A stretch of 5,840 bases of DNA from assembly GCA_021803885.1 (NCBI GenBank), contig JAJZKY010000334.1, positions 1 through 5,840 of the forward strand, written 5' to 3'. The position numbers were made by a program, and so were the translations under genes. Source of the stretch: Planctomycetota bacterium. Its GTDB lineage: Bacteria; Planctomycetota; Phycisphaerae; WQYP01; JAJZKY01. This document shows, piece after piece, positions 1 to 5,721 of the stretch. The stretch's first letter is position 1, and each line of letters starts with the position of its first letter. Under the pieces are notes generated by a model. The model was not told where the DNA came from. It ran no database searches and saw nothing but the letters and a program-made list of their open reading frames with translations.

Positions 1-520
1 TTCTGGCAGGCTTTCTGTGCATGGTCCCGTCGCTGTTTATTGCGCTTTCGTATGCAAACCGAATAGCACCGCCGATCATGCCCGCAGTATCCAAGTCTCG
101 AACGATATCTCGACCGCGGAGGAGTCACAGCAGCAGTCAGGCGCGAAAGAATTCAGTCCCGACTCAGACTGCAATTGAGACCACAGCCGCCGCCGCTCCA
201 ACCGATGGTCCGTCGGACATCCCGGCAGAGACCACAACACACGCGACGATGCCTATCCCGAATACCCTCTCGTCTGGCGAGCCGGCGCCTGCACTGCAAC
301 TGAGGAGCGATGCCGTTGGAGCTAGGCCCCCCAAGCCGGCACAAGCGACAGTAATTCTTCTCTCGAACCCATCCTCGTCGATGCCTGGACATGGAACCGT
401 CACGAAAGGTCGTTCCATCGCCGCGGCAGTCATGACAGGAGCAGGTGAGGCGATCCGCTTCGCCGTCGGACACGGTAGAGAAGTTCACTAAACGGGCTGC
501 GGCAATCGACGGAAACATCC
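1..520. other. Unassigned region downstream of the aldolase gene
   Basis: No product is recognisable here. Several frames stay open by chance in this GC-rich stretch (plus 21-491; minus 153-518 and 164-433), but their translations are rich in Arg, Ser and Cys or in Ala, Gly and Val and match no family I know. One minus-strand frame is open from 484 to 167, is cut by three TGA codons at 164-166, 137-139 and 125-127, then reopens and runs off the left edge. Its last part could start at the ATG at 77-79 (reading MIGGAIRFAYESAINSDG onward), without a clear ribosome binding site. The region could be a decayed gene, the edge of a gene lying mostly outside the window, or non-coding. I see no RNA gene or terminator hairpin in it. 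Confidence 0.4.
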
Positions 521-1594
521 CTAATAGCGAATGTCAGCCATCAGCCGGGTGACTGTCTGCTGTTGATCCGCAGTCAGCGGCAACAGCGGCAGGCGCGCTC
601 GACCGCCATAATAGCCATTTAAATCGCAGGCGAATTTCAACCCCGGTACACCTATCTGACCGCCGACGATGGCGGAGGCGGTACGAATGCGCTCCTGCTT
701 CTCGGCGGCCAAACCGTCGTCGCCTTCCTTCCAAGCCATGAAAATTTCGTTGCAACATTGCGGCGCGCAGGCAGCAAAGGCAATCACCGCACCGGAAGCT
801 CCTTCTCGGAGGGCCGTATGTACGGTACCTGCGCCGCCCGTCAAAACGGTAAATCCAACTTCTTTCTGGCGTGTCTTCATCGCAGCGGGAGGTGCGGCCA
901 CGGCAACGGCCGAGTTTCCCTGCTGCAGCGCATCCGCCGCCACAAATCGAGTTGCGGAGTTTGCCGGTTGCGCCGAGAGCATCCGCTGCGTGACCGCGGT
1001 AAATATCGTAGTCACTGTGACTGTCCGCTTCGCAAATTGTGTCGCTTTCACAATGGCGGCAATGTTCTCCACGTTCCCGCTCGATTCTTTGATTCCGATG
1101 ATGTTCGGATGATGCGCCAACTCGGCGATAACGCCGACCGGCATGTCGTAGTCAGTAAAGAACGGTACGTTGTAAAGCAGTATCGGCAGCGGAGAGTTGT
1201 CTGCGACCGTACGGTAATACGTCAGCATTTCGAGCTGCGGACCATCCGTGCGATGCAGTTGCTTCCGATAGAAGTGCGGCGTGCGCACCAAGACAGCGTC
1301 ATAGCCAAGTGAAGCAGCGATCTCGCCCATCGCCAGTGTCTGCCGGACGCTTTCCTGACCGATGCCAGCAACCATGACTTTCTCGGGTGATGCTGCTGCA
1401 ATCGCCGTGGTGAGAACCTCTCGCTGCTCATCCGTGCCCAGCATGATCGCTTCGCCGGTCGAACCCAGGACCACCATCCCAGCTAGTTGGGTTCGGGAAT
1501 AAAGCGCGACGTTATGTTCGAGCTTGCGCAGATACAGGCTGCCGTCTGAGTAAAACGGCGTCGTGATGGGAGGGAAAATTCCTTCGAGCAACAT
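521..1594 (-). CDS. DapA-superfamily lyase, HOGA-like (4-hydroxy-2-oxoglutarate aldolase-like)
   Basis: A 357-residue cytoplasmic TIM-barrel aldolase/lyase of the DHDPS/NanA/HOGA superfamily, which forms a Schiff base with pyruvate or another 2-oxo acid. Seen in the sequence: N-terminal GIFPPITTPF; the GSTGE loop (residues 44-48, equivalent to GTTGE of DapA); the catalytic tyrosine in LLYNVP (Tyr141); the Schiff-base lysine in IIGIKESSGN (Lys169); and C-terminal GVPGLK and NGYYGG motifs, the latter close to human HOGA1. The arginine that follows YNVP in true DapA is absent (the sequence reads YNVPFFTDYD), which argues against lysine biosynthesis and favours an aldolase of the HOGA type. Most family members have about 290-310 residues. 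The excess lies at residues 188-246, between the Schiff-base strand and VGFTVLTGGA. The ATG at 1594 fits the family N-terminus, although no strong Shine-Dalgarno is visible. The substrate is uncertain; a proline/hydroxyproline or sugar-acid route is possible. Confidence 0.9.
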   Translation of the reverse strand: MLLEGIFPPITTPFYSDGSLYLRKLEHNVALYSRTQLAGMVVLGSTGEAIMLGTDEQREVLTTAIAAASPEKVMVAGIGQESVRQTLAMGEIAASLGYDAVLVRTPHFYRKQLHRTDGPQLEMLTYYRTVADNSPLPILLYNVPFFTDYDMPVGVIAELAHHPNIIGIKESSGNVENIAAIVKATQFAKRTVTVTTIFTAVTQRMLSAQPANSATRFVAADALQQGNSAVAVAAPPAAMKTRQKEVGFTVLTGGAGTVHTALREGASGAVIAFAACAPQCCNEIFMAWKEGDDGLAAEKQERIRTASAIVGGQIGVPGLKFACDLNGYYGGRARLPLLPLTADQQQTVTRLMADIRY

Positions 1595-1604
1595 TGTGAT
1601 TATT

Positions 1605-1610
1605 ATTGTA
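1605..1610 (-). promoter_or_regulatory. Possible -10 element for the aldolase gene
   Basis: On the minus strand the hexamer TACAAT lies 10 bases before the aldolase ATG, in a locally AT-rich stretch. It resembles the sigma-70 -10 consensus TATAAT. No good -35 box is visible at the usual spacing. If used, the transcript would begin only a few bases before the start codon and be nearly leaderless, which would agree with the missing Shine-Dalgarno. This is a weak prediction. Confidence 0.22.
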
Positions 1611-1678
1611 GGCGAAGCGATTTATCCGCCGGGAACTTTCCTCCATCGAGGCGCGTATGTTTCTGGTAGAAGGCACAG

Positions 1679-1690
1679 GGATTCGAATCC
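1679..1690. repeat. 12-bp perfect palindrome in the divergent spacer
   Basis: GGATTCGAATCC is identical to its own reverse complement and lies between the divergent aldolase and small-membrane-protein genes, 68 bases before the latter's start. A second short inverted repeat follows at 1711-1725 (GTTCG, 5-base loop, CGAAC). Either could be a regulator-binding site, but no regulator is encoded nearby. The T-loop-like look of the sequence does not extend into a tRNA. Confidence 0.3.
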
Positions 1691-1744
1691 TTCTTCGAGG
1701 ATCACCGGCGGTTCGATGACCGAACGCAACGCTTTATTCGCAAC

Positions 1745-1750
1745 GGAGGG
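1745..1750 (+). promoter_or_regulatory. Strong Shine-Dalgarno of the 62-residue membrane protein
   Basis: GGAGGG sits 7 bases before the ATG at 1758. It decides the start: the same open frame extends upstream to an ATG at 1563, but only the stretch from 1758 reads as a membrane protein and has a proper ribosome binding site. Confidence 0.75.
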
Positions 1751-1757
1751 ATGTGCG

Positions 1758-1946
1758 ATGAAATTCTTATTGTGGTGTGTGCTGCTGATTCTATGCTGGC
1801 CGCTGGCGTTGTTTGCGCTGATACTCTATCCCATCGTATGGGTGCTCTTATTGCCGTTCCGACTTGTCGGAATTGCGGTTCACGGCGTGTTGGAACTGGT
1901 CGCAGCCCTGATCATGCTTCCCGCGCGTGTGCTTCGCGGAGTATAG
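1758..1946 (+). CDS. Small hydrophobic membrane protein (62 residues)
   Basis: The product is almost wholly hydrophobic. A first membrane segment spans about residues 3-33, including a CWPLALFALILYPIVW core with two prolines, and may form one long helix or a tight hairpin. A second runs from about 35 to 55 (VGIAVHGVLELVAALIML). The tail is short and basic (ARVLRGV), so the C-terminus is likely cytoplasmic. No enzymatic motif is present. Function is unknown; I recall similar short 'hypothetical' proteins with a PLALFALILYP-like core in acidobacterial genomes, but could not check this. It is transcribed away from the aldolase gene from its own spacer and stands alone, since the sequence after it is an IS scar. 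The start is supported by the GGAGGG site; reading the frame from 1563 would add 65 residues of non-coding character that overlap the aldolase start. Confidence 0.75.
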   Translation: MKFLLWCVLLILCWPLALFALILYPIVWVLLLPFRLVGIAVHGVLELVAALIMLPARVLRGV

Positions 1947-1957
1947 GTTAGACACAC

Positions 1958-1974
1958 GCGGCGATCCGCGCCGC
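1958..1974 (+). terminator. GC-rich hairpin after the small membrane-protein gene
   Basis: GCGGCG, a 5-base loop ATCCG, then CGCCGC form a 6-bp all-GC stem beginning 12 bases after the TAG at 1944-1946. The placement suits a transcription terminator, but there is no run of T after it, so it may be factor-dependent, or chance in GC-rich DNA. Confidence 0.28.
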
Positions 1975-2027
1975 ATGTAGATGTTGCAGCGCATTCACGG
2001 AGATTCCCTACTGCTGCAGGGCCACAA

Positions 2028-2395
2028 TCCCGCCCGTCGCGCTGATGCCGACGCCACCAACACGCCCTGGCTCGCCATCGCGCCGCCACGCTGCACCTTC
2101 TCATATCGCGCATCGATCACCAGGTACGGATACGCCGGTGATCGCGCTTACCTTGCGCGTCGATACGCCCTCGACATACATCTGCAACATGGCCAGCACA
2201 CGTGCCTTCTCGCTGCGCTGGTAGCGTTCGAACATCTCGGCCTGGAACTCTCCGTCGCGGTCCTGGGGGGACCATCAATTCCAGTTAGCCCACCCGCGTC
2301 TTCAACGTGCGCGGCTTGTAGCCGTTGCGCCAGCCGCACCGCACATCGTTGCGCCGATAGGTCTCGGCGCCAAGAAAGCTCGTCATCTCGGCTTC
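2028..2395 (-). pseudogene. IS256-family (mutator-type) transposase remnant
   Basis: The first part reads EAEMTSFLGAE, then RNGYKPRTLKTRVG, then, after a nonsense TAA at 2285-2287 (probably GAA originally), LELMVP. There a run of six C (2265-2270 in plus coordinates) instead of five shifts the frame. In the next frame it continues FQAEMFERYQRSEKARV, then MYVEGVSTRKVSAIT, all typical of the N-terminal domain of IS256 transposases. The DNA then jumps to PYLVIDARYEKVQ, the strand with the first catalytic aspartate of the DDE triad, so roughly 40-50 residues are deleted. It goes on as SQGVLVA, where another frameshift precedes GISATG, and fades near 2030. The second Asp and the Glu of the triad are missing. 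Family identity is strong; the element is certainly dead. Confidence 0.85.
2114..2144. repeat. 8-bp inverted repeat around the IS256 deletion junction
   Basis: CGATCACC (2114-2121) and GGTGATCG (2137-2144) are exact reverse complements with 15 bases between them. One arm encodes part of VSAIT and the other part of LVIDA in the IS256-like remnant, so the inverted repeat was created when the intervening coding sequence was lost. It may be a coincidence of the fusion or may mark how the deletion arose. Confidence 0.4.
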
Positions 2396-2655
2396 AAAGC
2401 CACGCCGCCAATTGCCGCCCATTGCGAAAATTGCGAGCATCGCCGACGGAGGCTATCATCGCACTCGCCGTGATTGAACCCACCCCCGCAATCGCTGCAA
2501 GTCTTTGACTGGTTTCGTTGTTGCCATGCCACTGCTGTATCTGACGATCCATCTCCTTCACCAGCTGATCCAGCGCCTTCAGATGTTCGCCCAATTGACC
2601 CAGCAGTTGTTGGAACAGGCAAGGCAGATTGTTGCTGCACCAAGCCTCGCCGGGA
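2394..2655 (-). pseudogene. IS110-family transposase, C-terminal fragment
   Basis: About 85 residues of the Transposase_20 region of IS110/IS1111 transposases are recognisable: a coiled-coil-like helix (LLGQLGEHLKALDQLVKEMD), then LAAIAGVGSITASAMIASVG and NFRNGRQLAAWL. In intact members AAWL is followed by GLVPRQ and the region with the essential serine. Here the frame meets TGA at 2394-2396 and IS256-like sequence begins at once. The N-terminal DEDD (RuvC-like) domain is absent, as is the non-coding end that would specify the bridge RNA. The open frame can be extended upstream to an ATG at 2756, but that part reads the IS701-like DNA out of frame and is not genuine. Confidence 0.85.
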
Positions 2656-2681
2656 TCGATGCACTGACAGCGCCGCCTGCC

Positions 2682-2875
2682 GATCGACGCTCTTGCGCTC
2701 GATCTGCAGTATGAGTCCTTTGGTGTAGTTCTCGATCGGTACAACACGATCCGCATGACCGGCTGCCTGGGTCAAACCGTCCAGATAGGCTTGCAGATGC
2801 TCCGGCTGGCGCGAGAAATCAGGTTGGCGGTGGCCCATCGCCCTCAACGTACCGCTTCACATCTGCCAATGCCAG
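2682..2875 (-). pseudogene. IS701-family transposase, N-terminal fragment
   Basis: The reading LQAYLDGLTQAAGHADRV, then PIENYTKGLILQIERKSVD, matches the opening of IS701-family DDE transposases, whose hallmark is 'GHADR...Y..GL..P.ERKS(V/I)EPMAA'. The match breaks off just after ERKSVD, at about 2682, where the IS110-like piece takes over. Upstream, LADVKRYVEG in another frame (about 2845-2875) probably belongs to the same N-terminus, displaced by a small indel. Only about 60 of the usual 400 or more residues remain and the DDE catalytic domain is gone. The open frame 2383-2847 continues through the other IS pieces out of frame and should not be taken as a real protein. Confidence 0.75.
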
Positions 2876-2921
2876 AAAAAACGAAATTAAAGGCATCTAC
2901 CTCATAACACAGTAGTGCTAC

Positions 2922-5453
2922 CTATTGCGATTGAATTATCCTGATCGTCCTTTTTACACTATCGTCGCTCGGAGATAACTTCTCGGCTTCGAGGAGCTCT
3001 CTGAGCCCATTTGTAAAGTCACCGGAACGACAGTAGATGAGTCCGAGATCTCTGTGCAGTTCTGGTAGAACAGTGCAGTTTCCACAAACCTTCAGTCCCT
3101 CTTTCAACTGTAGTATCGCCTGAGGTAAGTCCTCTGCTTTTGCTGACGCGACGGCAAAGTTGTCAAGAGTTTCAGCGCGACCCCTGAGATGCTGCTGCGC
3201 TTGCAGGTTTTCAAATTTAGCTTGATACTGTTTGGCTTCTTGTTGGTTTGTCTTTTCCAGTGTCCGTGAAAGATTGAAGAGTGCCTCGTCGTATTGCGGC
3301 CGAATTTCGACTGCCTTGCGCCATTGTGCGATTGCCCCCGAGAACTTTCCCTCGCGGAATAGCTCCTGGCCTAGCATATAATGGGCCTCGGCATAATTTG
3401 GATTAATCGATATCGCGTTCTGAAGATACCGGATCGACTGGTCGGTTTCTCCGAGCTGTTTAGCAATCAGACCTAACAAATACCATGCATCGGCATACTG
3501 AGGATCGAGTCGTGTAGCGGCCTTTAGCTCGAACCTTGCGTTCTCATCGTGACGCAAATCTAGCAGAACTTTTCCCTTTTCGTAGTAGGCTGCAGCGTTG
3601 TTAGGGTCTAGACGCACAGCATCTGAAAATTCTGCAAGAGCATCCTTTAAGTCAAATTGATCGACCAGCGCTGTGCCCAGATTGAAATGTGCTCCATAGG
3701 AGTTGGGATCGAGACTGCAGACTCTACGGAAGTACTTGACGGCCTCACTACCGCGGTTCATGCGCATCAAGACCATGGCTTGTGCCGTGAGAGCACTAAT
3801 GCTGTCAGGATTGAGTCTCGTAGCTTGGCTCAGAGCTTGTTCTGCTTCAGTGAAACGTGATTCACTTGCCAGCATCAGGCCCAAATTCACAAACGCCTGT
3901 CCGTATTGAGAATTAATCGCCGTAGCGCTACGGAATAAATGCTCTGCTTGGTTCGTCTTGCCGATCCGACCATATAACACGCCTAGATTGTTTTGCGCCT
4001 CAGCGTACTGCGGATCGAGGACAAGTGCGGCCTCGAACTCGTTTTCTGCCTCCGCTGTGAGACCGGACTGTAAATCCAGGAGTCCGATTTGATTGTGTGC
4101 CGGTGCAAACTTCGCATCCAGCTGAATTGACTTTGTTAGGGCCTGCCGTTCCTCGCCATATTTCTCCTGCCGGTGCAGCGCTAGGGCGAGATCATAATAG
4201 ATGTGGGAATTCGTCGGATCCTGGACAAGGGACTGCCGATATATGTCAACGGCTTTCTGCGCATCTCCTGTCAACAGATAATGATTCGCAGCATTGACTT
4301 TTGTGGTTGCTATTCCCTGCTTAAAAGCTTTCTCTTTGTTTTGTTGAAGTATTTTTAACTCTTCTAGAGATTGATCCCGCTGTCCTAAGGAGCGAAAGAC
4401 CATGGCTAGTTGGAAACGCGCTTCGCTCGACCTGGGATTCAGTTGCAATGCCTTTTCCAGTTGTACACGAGCTTCAGCAGGCTTGTTGAGTTTAGCCAAC
4501 ACAAAACCCAGAAAGTAACGTGCGTTATATTGATTCGGATTGATTGCAATTGCCTGTTTGAGCAGCGTTTCTGCCTCGGCATAATTAGACAAACCGCGAT
4601 CGACCTCACCTGCAAGCTCCAGAGCATCGAAATCGTGCGGTTTCCGGTGCAGGTATTCTTGAATCACAGGCAATGCCGTTGTGTACTGTTCAAGAATGAT
4701 CAACGCCTTGACATCTGCAATACGGATGACATCATTCGTAGGATCCAAGCGCAGCGCTTCGCGGAATTCCCGTTCAGCCTCATGGTATCGTCCCTGCTGC
4801 GTGAATATAATTCCCAGGTTTAGGTGGGCCTGTGCATTCGTTGGATCTGCCTTTACTAAGGCCGTCAAGACTTGATTTGCTTCATCCGGTTCGTGGTTTT
4901 TGGAATAGGCGATTGCCAAATCTAGCTGTAGTGCTTTATCCGCCGGGGCATCTTGCAAGGAGTGGATTGCGGCTGAATATCTCTTCTCCGCGATCAAATC
5001 TTTTGCAATTCCGTCGAGCGCTGGAATTGATCCCGGGGCAACCTTGAGAACCGTCTGGAATTCATGGATCGCTGCCTCGGGTCGCTGCAGTTGGCTGAGC
5101 GTTAAACCTAAGCCCAAATGAATCTGCAATGCACCTGGATTGAGCCGCGATGCAGCCAGCATTTCATGGTATGCTCGCTCTGGATCTCCACTTGAAATGA
5201 GCGCAATAGCCAGATTGTAATGACCTTGCCACGCACTAGGCTTCAGGCGCAGTGCAGATTCAAATGCTAAGATTGCGCAGGAGAACTTCCCTTCGCGCCC
5301 AAACTCTGCCCCCAAAGCATCGTAAGCATCTGCGGAAGGATGCGACGCGATGTTGTTTTGCAGTTCCGAGGAGCCACTACACCCCGAAGTATGTTGGGCG
5401 GCCAGCCCGATGGGGAAACAGAGAATAACCAGCAAATACACTATGCAACGCAA
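2922..5453 (-). CDS. Exported multi-TPR protein (about 20 repeats)
   Basis: An exported scaffold protein built almost wholly of 34-residue tetratricopeptide repeats (W/Y-LG..Y--A...A--P pattern). The open frame begins at 5624 (900 residues). I prefer the TTG at 5451-5453 (843 residues) because it places a classic signal peptide at the N-terminus: an Arg, then a VYLLVILCFPIGLAA core with likely cleavage before Gln. A GCAGG lies 6 bases upstream. With the ATGs at 5579 or 5624 the signal would sit about 40 or 55 residues inside. From the TTG, repeats begin near residue 40. Four in strict register cover about 207-342 and nine without any indel cover about 416-721; two more degenerate ones (about 760-829) contain a CGNC pair. 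No catalytic domain is visible. TPR arrays bind proteins or peptides, so a role in the periplasm or at the cell surface is likely. The gene is richer in AT than the aldolase gene. It follows a TonB-dependent receptor gene in the same direction; the partner is unknown. Confidence 0.88.
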   Translation of the reverse strand: MRCIVYLLVILCFPIGLAAQHTSGCSGSSELQNNIASHPSADAYDALGAEFGREGKFSCAILAFESALRLKPSAWQGHYNLAIALISSGDPERAYHEMLAASRLNPGALQIHLGLGLTLSQLQRPEAAIHEFQTVLKVAPGSIPALDGIAKDLIAEKRYSAAIHSLQDAPADKALQLDLAIAYSKNHEPDEANQVLTALVKADPTNAQAHLNLGIIFTQQGRYHEAEREFREALRLDPTNDVIRIADVKALIILEQYTTALPVIQEYLHRKPHDFDALELAGEVDRGLSNYAEAETLLKQAIAINPNQYNARYFLGFVLAKLNKPAEARVQLEKALQLNPRSSEARFQLAMVFRSLGQRDQSLEELKILQQNKEKAFKQGIATTKVNAANHYLLTGDAQKAVDIYRQSLVQDPTNSHIYYDLALALHRQEKYGEERQALTKSIQLDAKFAPAHNQIGLLDLQSGLTAEAENEFEAALVLDPQYAEAQNNLGVLYGRIGKTNQAEHLFRSATAINSQYGQAFVNLGLMLASESRFTEAEQALSQATRLNPDSISALTAQAMVLMRMNRGSEAVKYFRRVCSLDPNSYGAHFNLGTALVDQFDLKDALAEFSDAVRLDPNNAAAYYEKGKVLLDLRHDENARFELKAATRLDPQYADAWYLLGLIAKQLGETDQSIRYLQNAISINPNYAEAHYMLGQELFREGKFSGAIAQWRKAVEIRPQYDEALFNLSRTLEKTNQQEAKQYQAKFENLQAQQHLRGRAETLDNFAVASAKAEDLPQAILQLKEGLKVCGNCTVLPELHRDLGLIYCRSGDFTNGLRELLEAEKLSPSDDSVKRTIRIIQSQ

Positions 5454-5721
5454 ACGGGACCTGCGATATATTTGGAACTGTTTTGTCTTCGGCCCGAACA
5501 GCGCAACGCGCTCTTGCAGTTGCAGCGTGTCACATGTGGGACGCGTTTCGTAATCAGAACATCCGCCAGTTGGAAACATCTCGTTCACTCGCGCCGGGAT
5601 GATTCGCGCATAACCGTGAATCATCCTGGCACACTCTATTCTCGGATGTTACATGCTGGAGCGCAACCATCTGCATCGTGCCGAAAACGCCCGCGATCCT
5701 GTCTGACTCCCTCACGCTACC
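5454..5721. other. Receptor-TPR junction, probable leader of the TPR gene
   Basis: This stretch lies between the receptor stop and the preferred start of the TPR gene. The TPR frame is open as far as 5624, but the extra residues (MIHGYARIIPARVNEMFPTG onward) look unlike any signal peptide or TPR, and their first part is simply the translation of a palindrome. If a longer start is used, the ATG at 5577-5579 is the better of the two; it is not preceded by a convincing ribosome binding site. I see no clear promoter, so read-through from the receptor gene is possible. Confidence 0.4.
5593..5630. repeat. 38-bp palindrome (15-bp stem, 8-base loop) between receptor and TPR genes
   Basis: Arms 5593-5607 and 5616-5630 pair over 15 positions around the loop GCATAACC. 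Thirteen pairs are Watson-Crick, including the exact core GATGATTC/GAATCATC. The other two (5596/5627 and 5606/5617) are G-T on the plus strand, hence G-U in a plus-strand RNA, but would be A-C mismatches in a minus-strand RNA. No T-run follows on the minus strand, so it is a poor intrinsic terminator for the receptor gene. It could be a processing hairpin, a protein-binding site, or a REP-like repeat. Confidence 0.7.

Larger units (their letters stand above)
2028..2875 (-). mobile_element. Mosaic scar of three insertion-sequence families
   Basis: Read on the minus strand from right to left, this stretch holds an IS701-like transposase N-terminus, then an IS110-like transposase C-terminal piece, then two parts of an IS256-like transposase, with little or no other DNA between them. 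None can encode a working transposase. I could not identify terminal inverted repeats or target duplications. The scar starts within about 50 bases of the TPR gene's stop codon and ends about 80 bases after the small membrane-protein gene, so it fills the whole spacer between them. Likely history, by inference: repeated insertion of elements into one another followed by deletions. Confidence 0.8.

Noticed and set aside
21..491. Plus-strand open frame of 156 residues
   Set aside because: Composition is dominated by Ala, Pro, Ser and Thr without any domain, signal peptide or ribosome binding site; it looks like a chance frame in GC-rich DNA.
669..1312. Plus-strand frames opposite the aldolase gene
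   Set aside because: They are shadows of a clearly recognisable minus-strand enzyme with family motifs along its whole length.
1668..1700. tRNA-like 3' end on the minus strand (TGG...GGATTCGAATCC)
   Set aside because: The T-arm stem does not pair properly, no matching acceptor strand or anticodon arm is found within 100 bases, and the motif is simply a palindrome.
1981..2508. Plus-strand open frame of 175 residues
   Set aside because: It lies antisense to the IS256 and IS110 remnants, which explain the sequence; the translation has no protein-like features.
2383..2847. Single 154-residue minus-strand protein
   Set aside because: Only its first 55 or so residues match a family (IS701); the rest reads IS110-like DNA in the wrong frame, so it is a fusion by chance.
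2875..2921. Intrinsic terminator after the TPR gene
   Set aside because: There is a short T-run on the minus strand, but only a 4-bp stem with a wobble pair nearby, too weak to call.
2922..5453. CRISPR-like or tandem DNA repeat suggested by the regular 102-base periodicity
   Set aside because: The period is that of 34-codon TPR units; the DNA copies are diverged and in frame, so it is protein-level repetition only.
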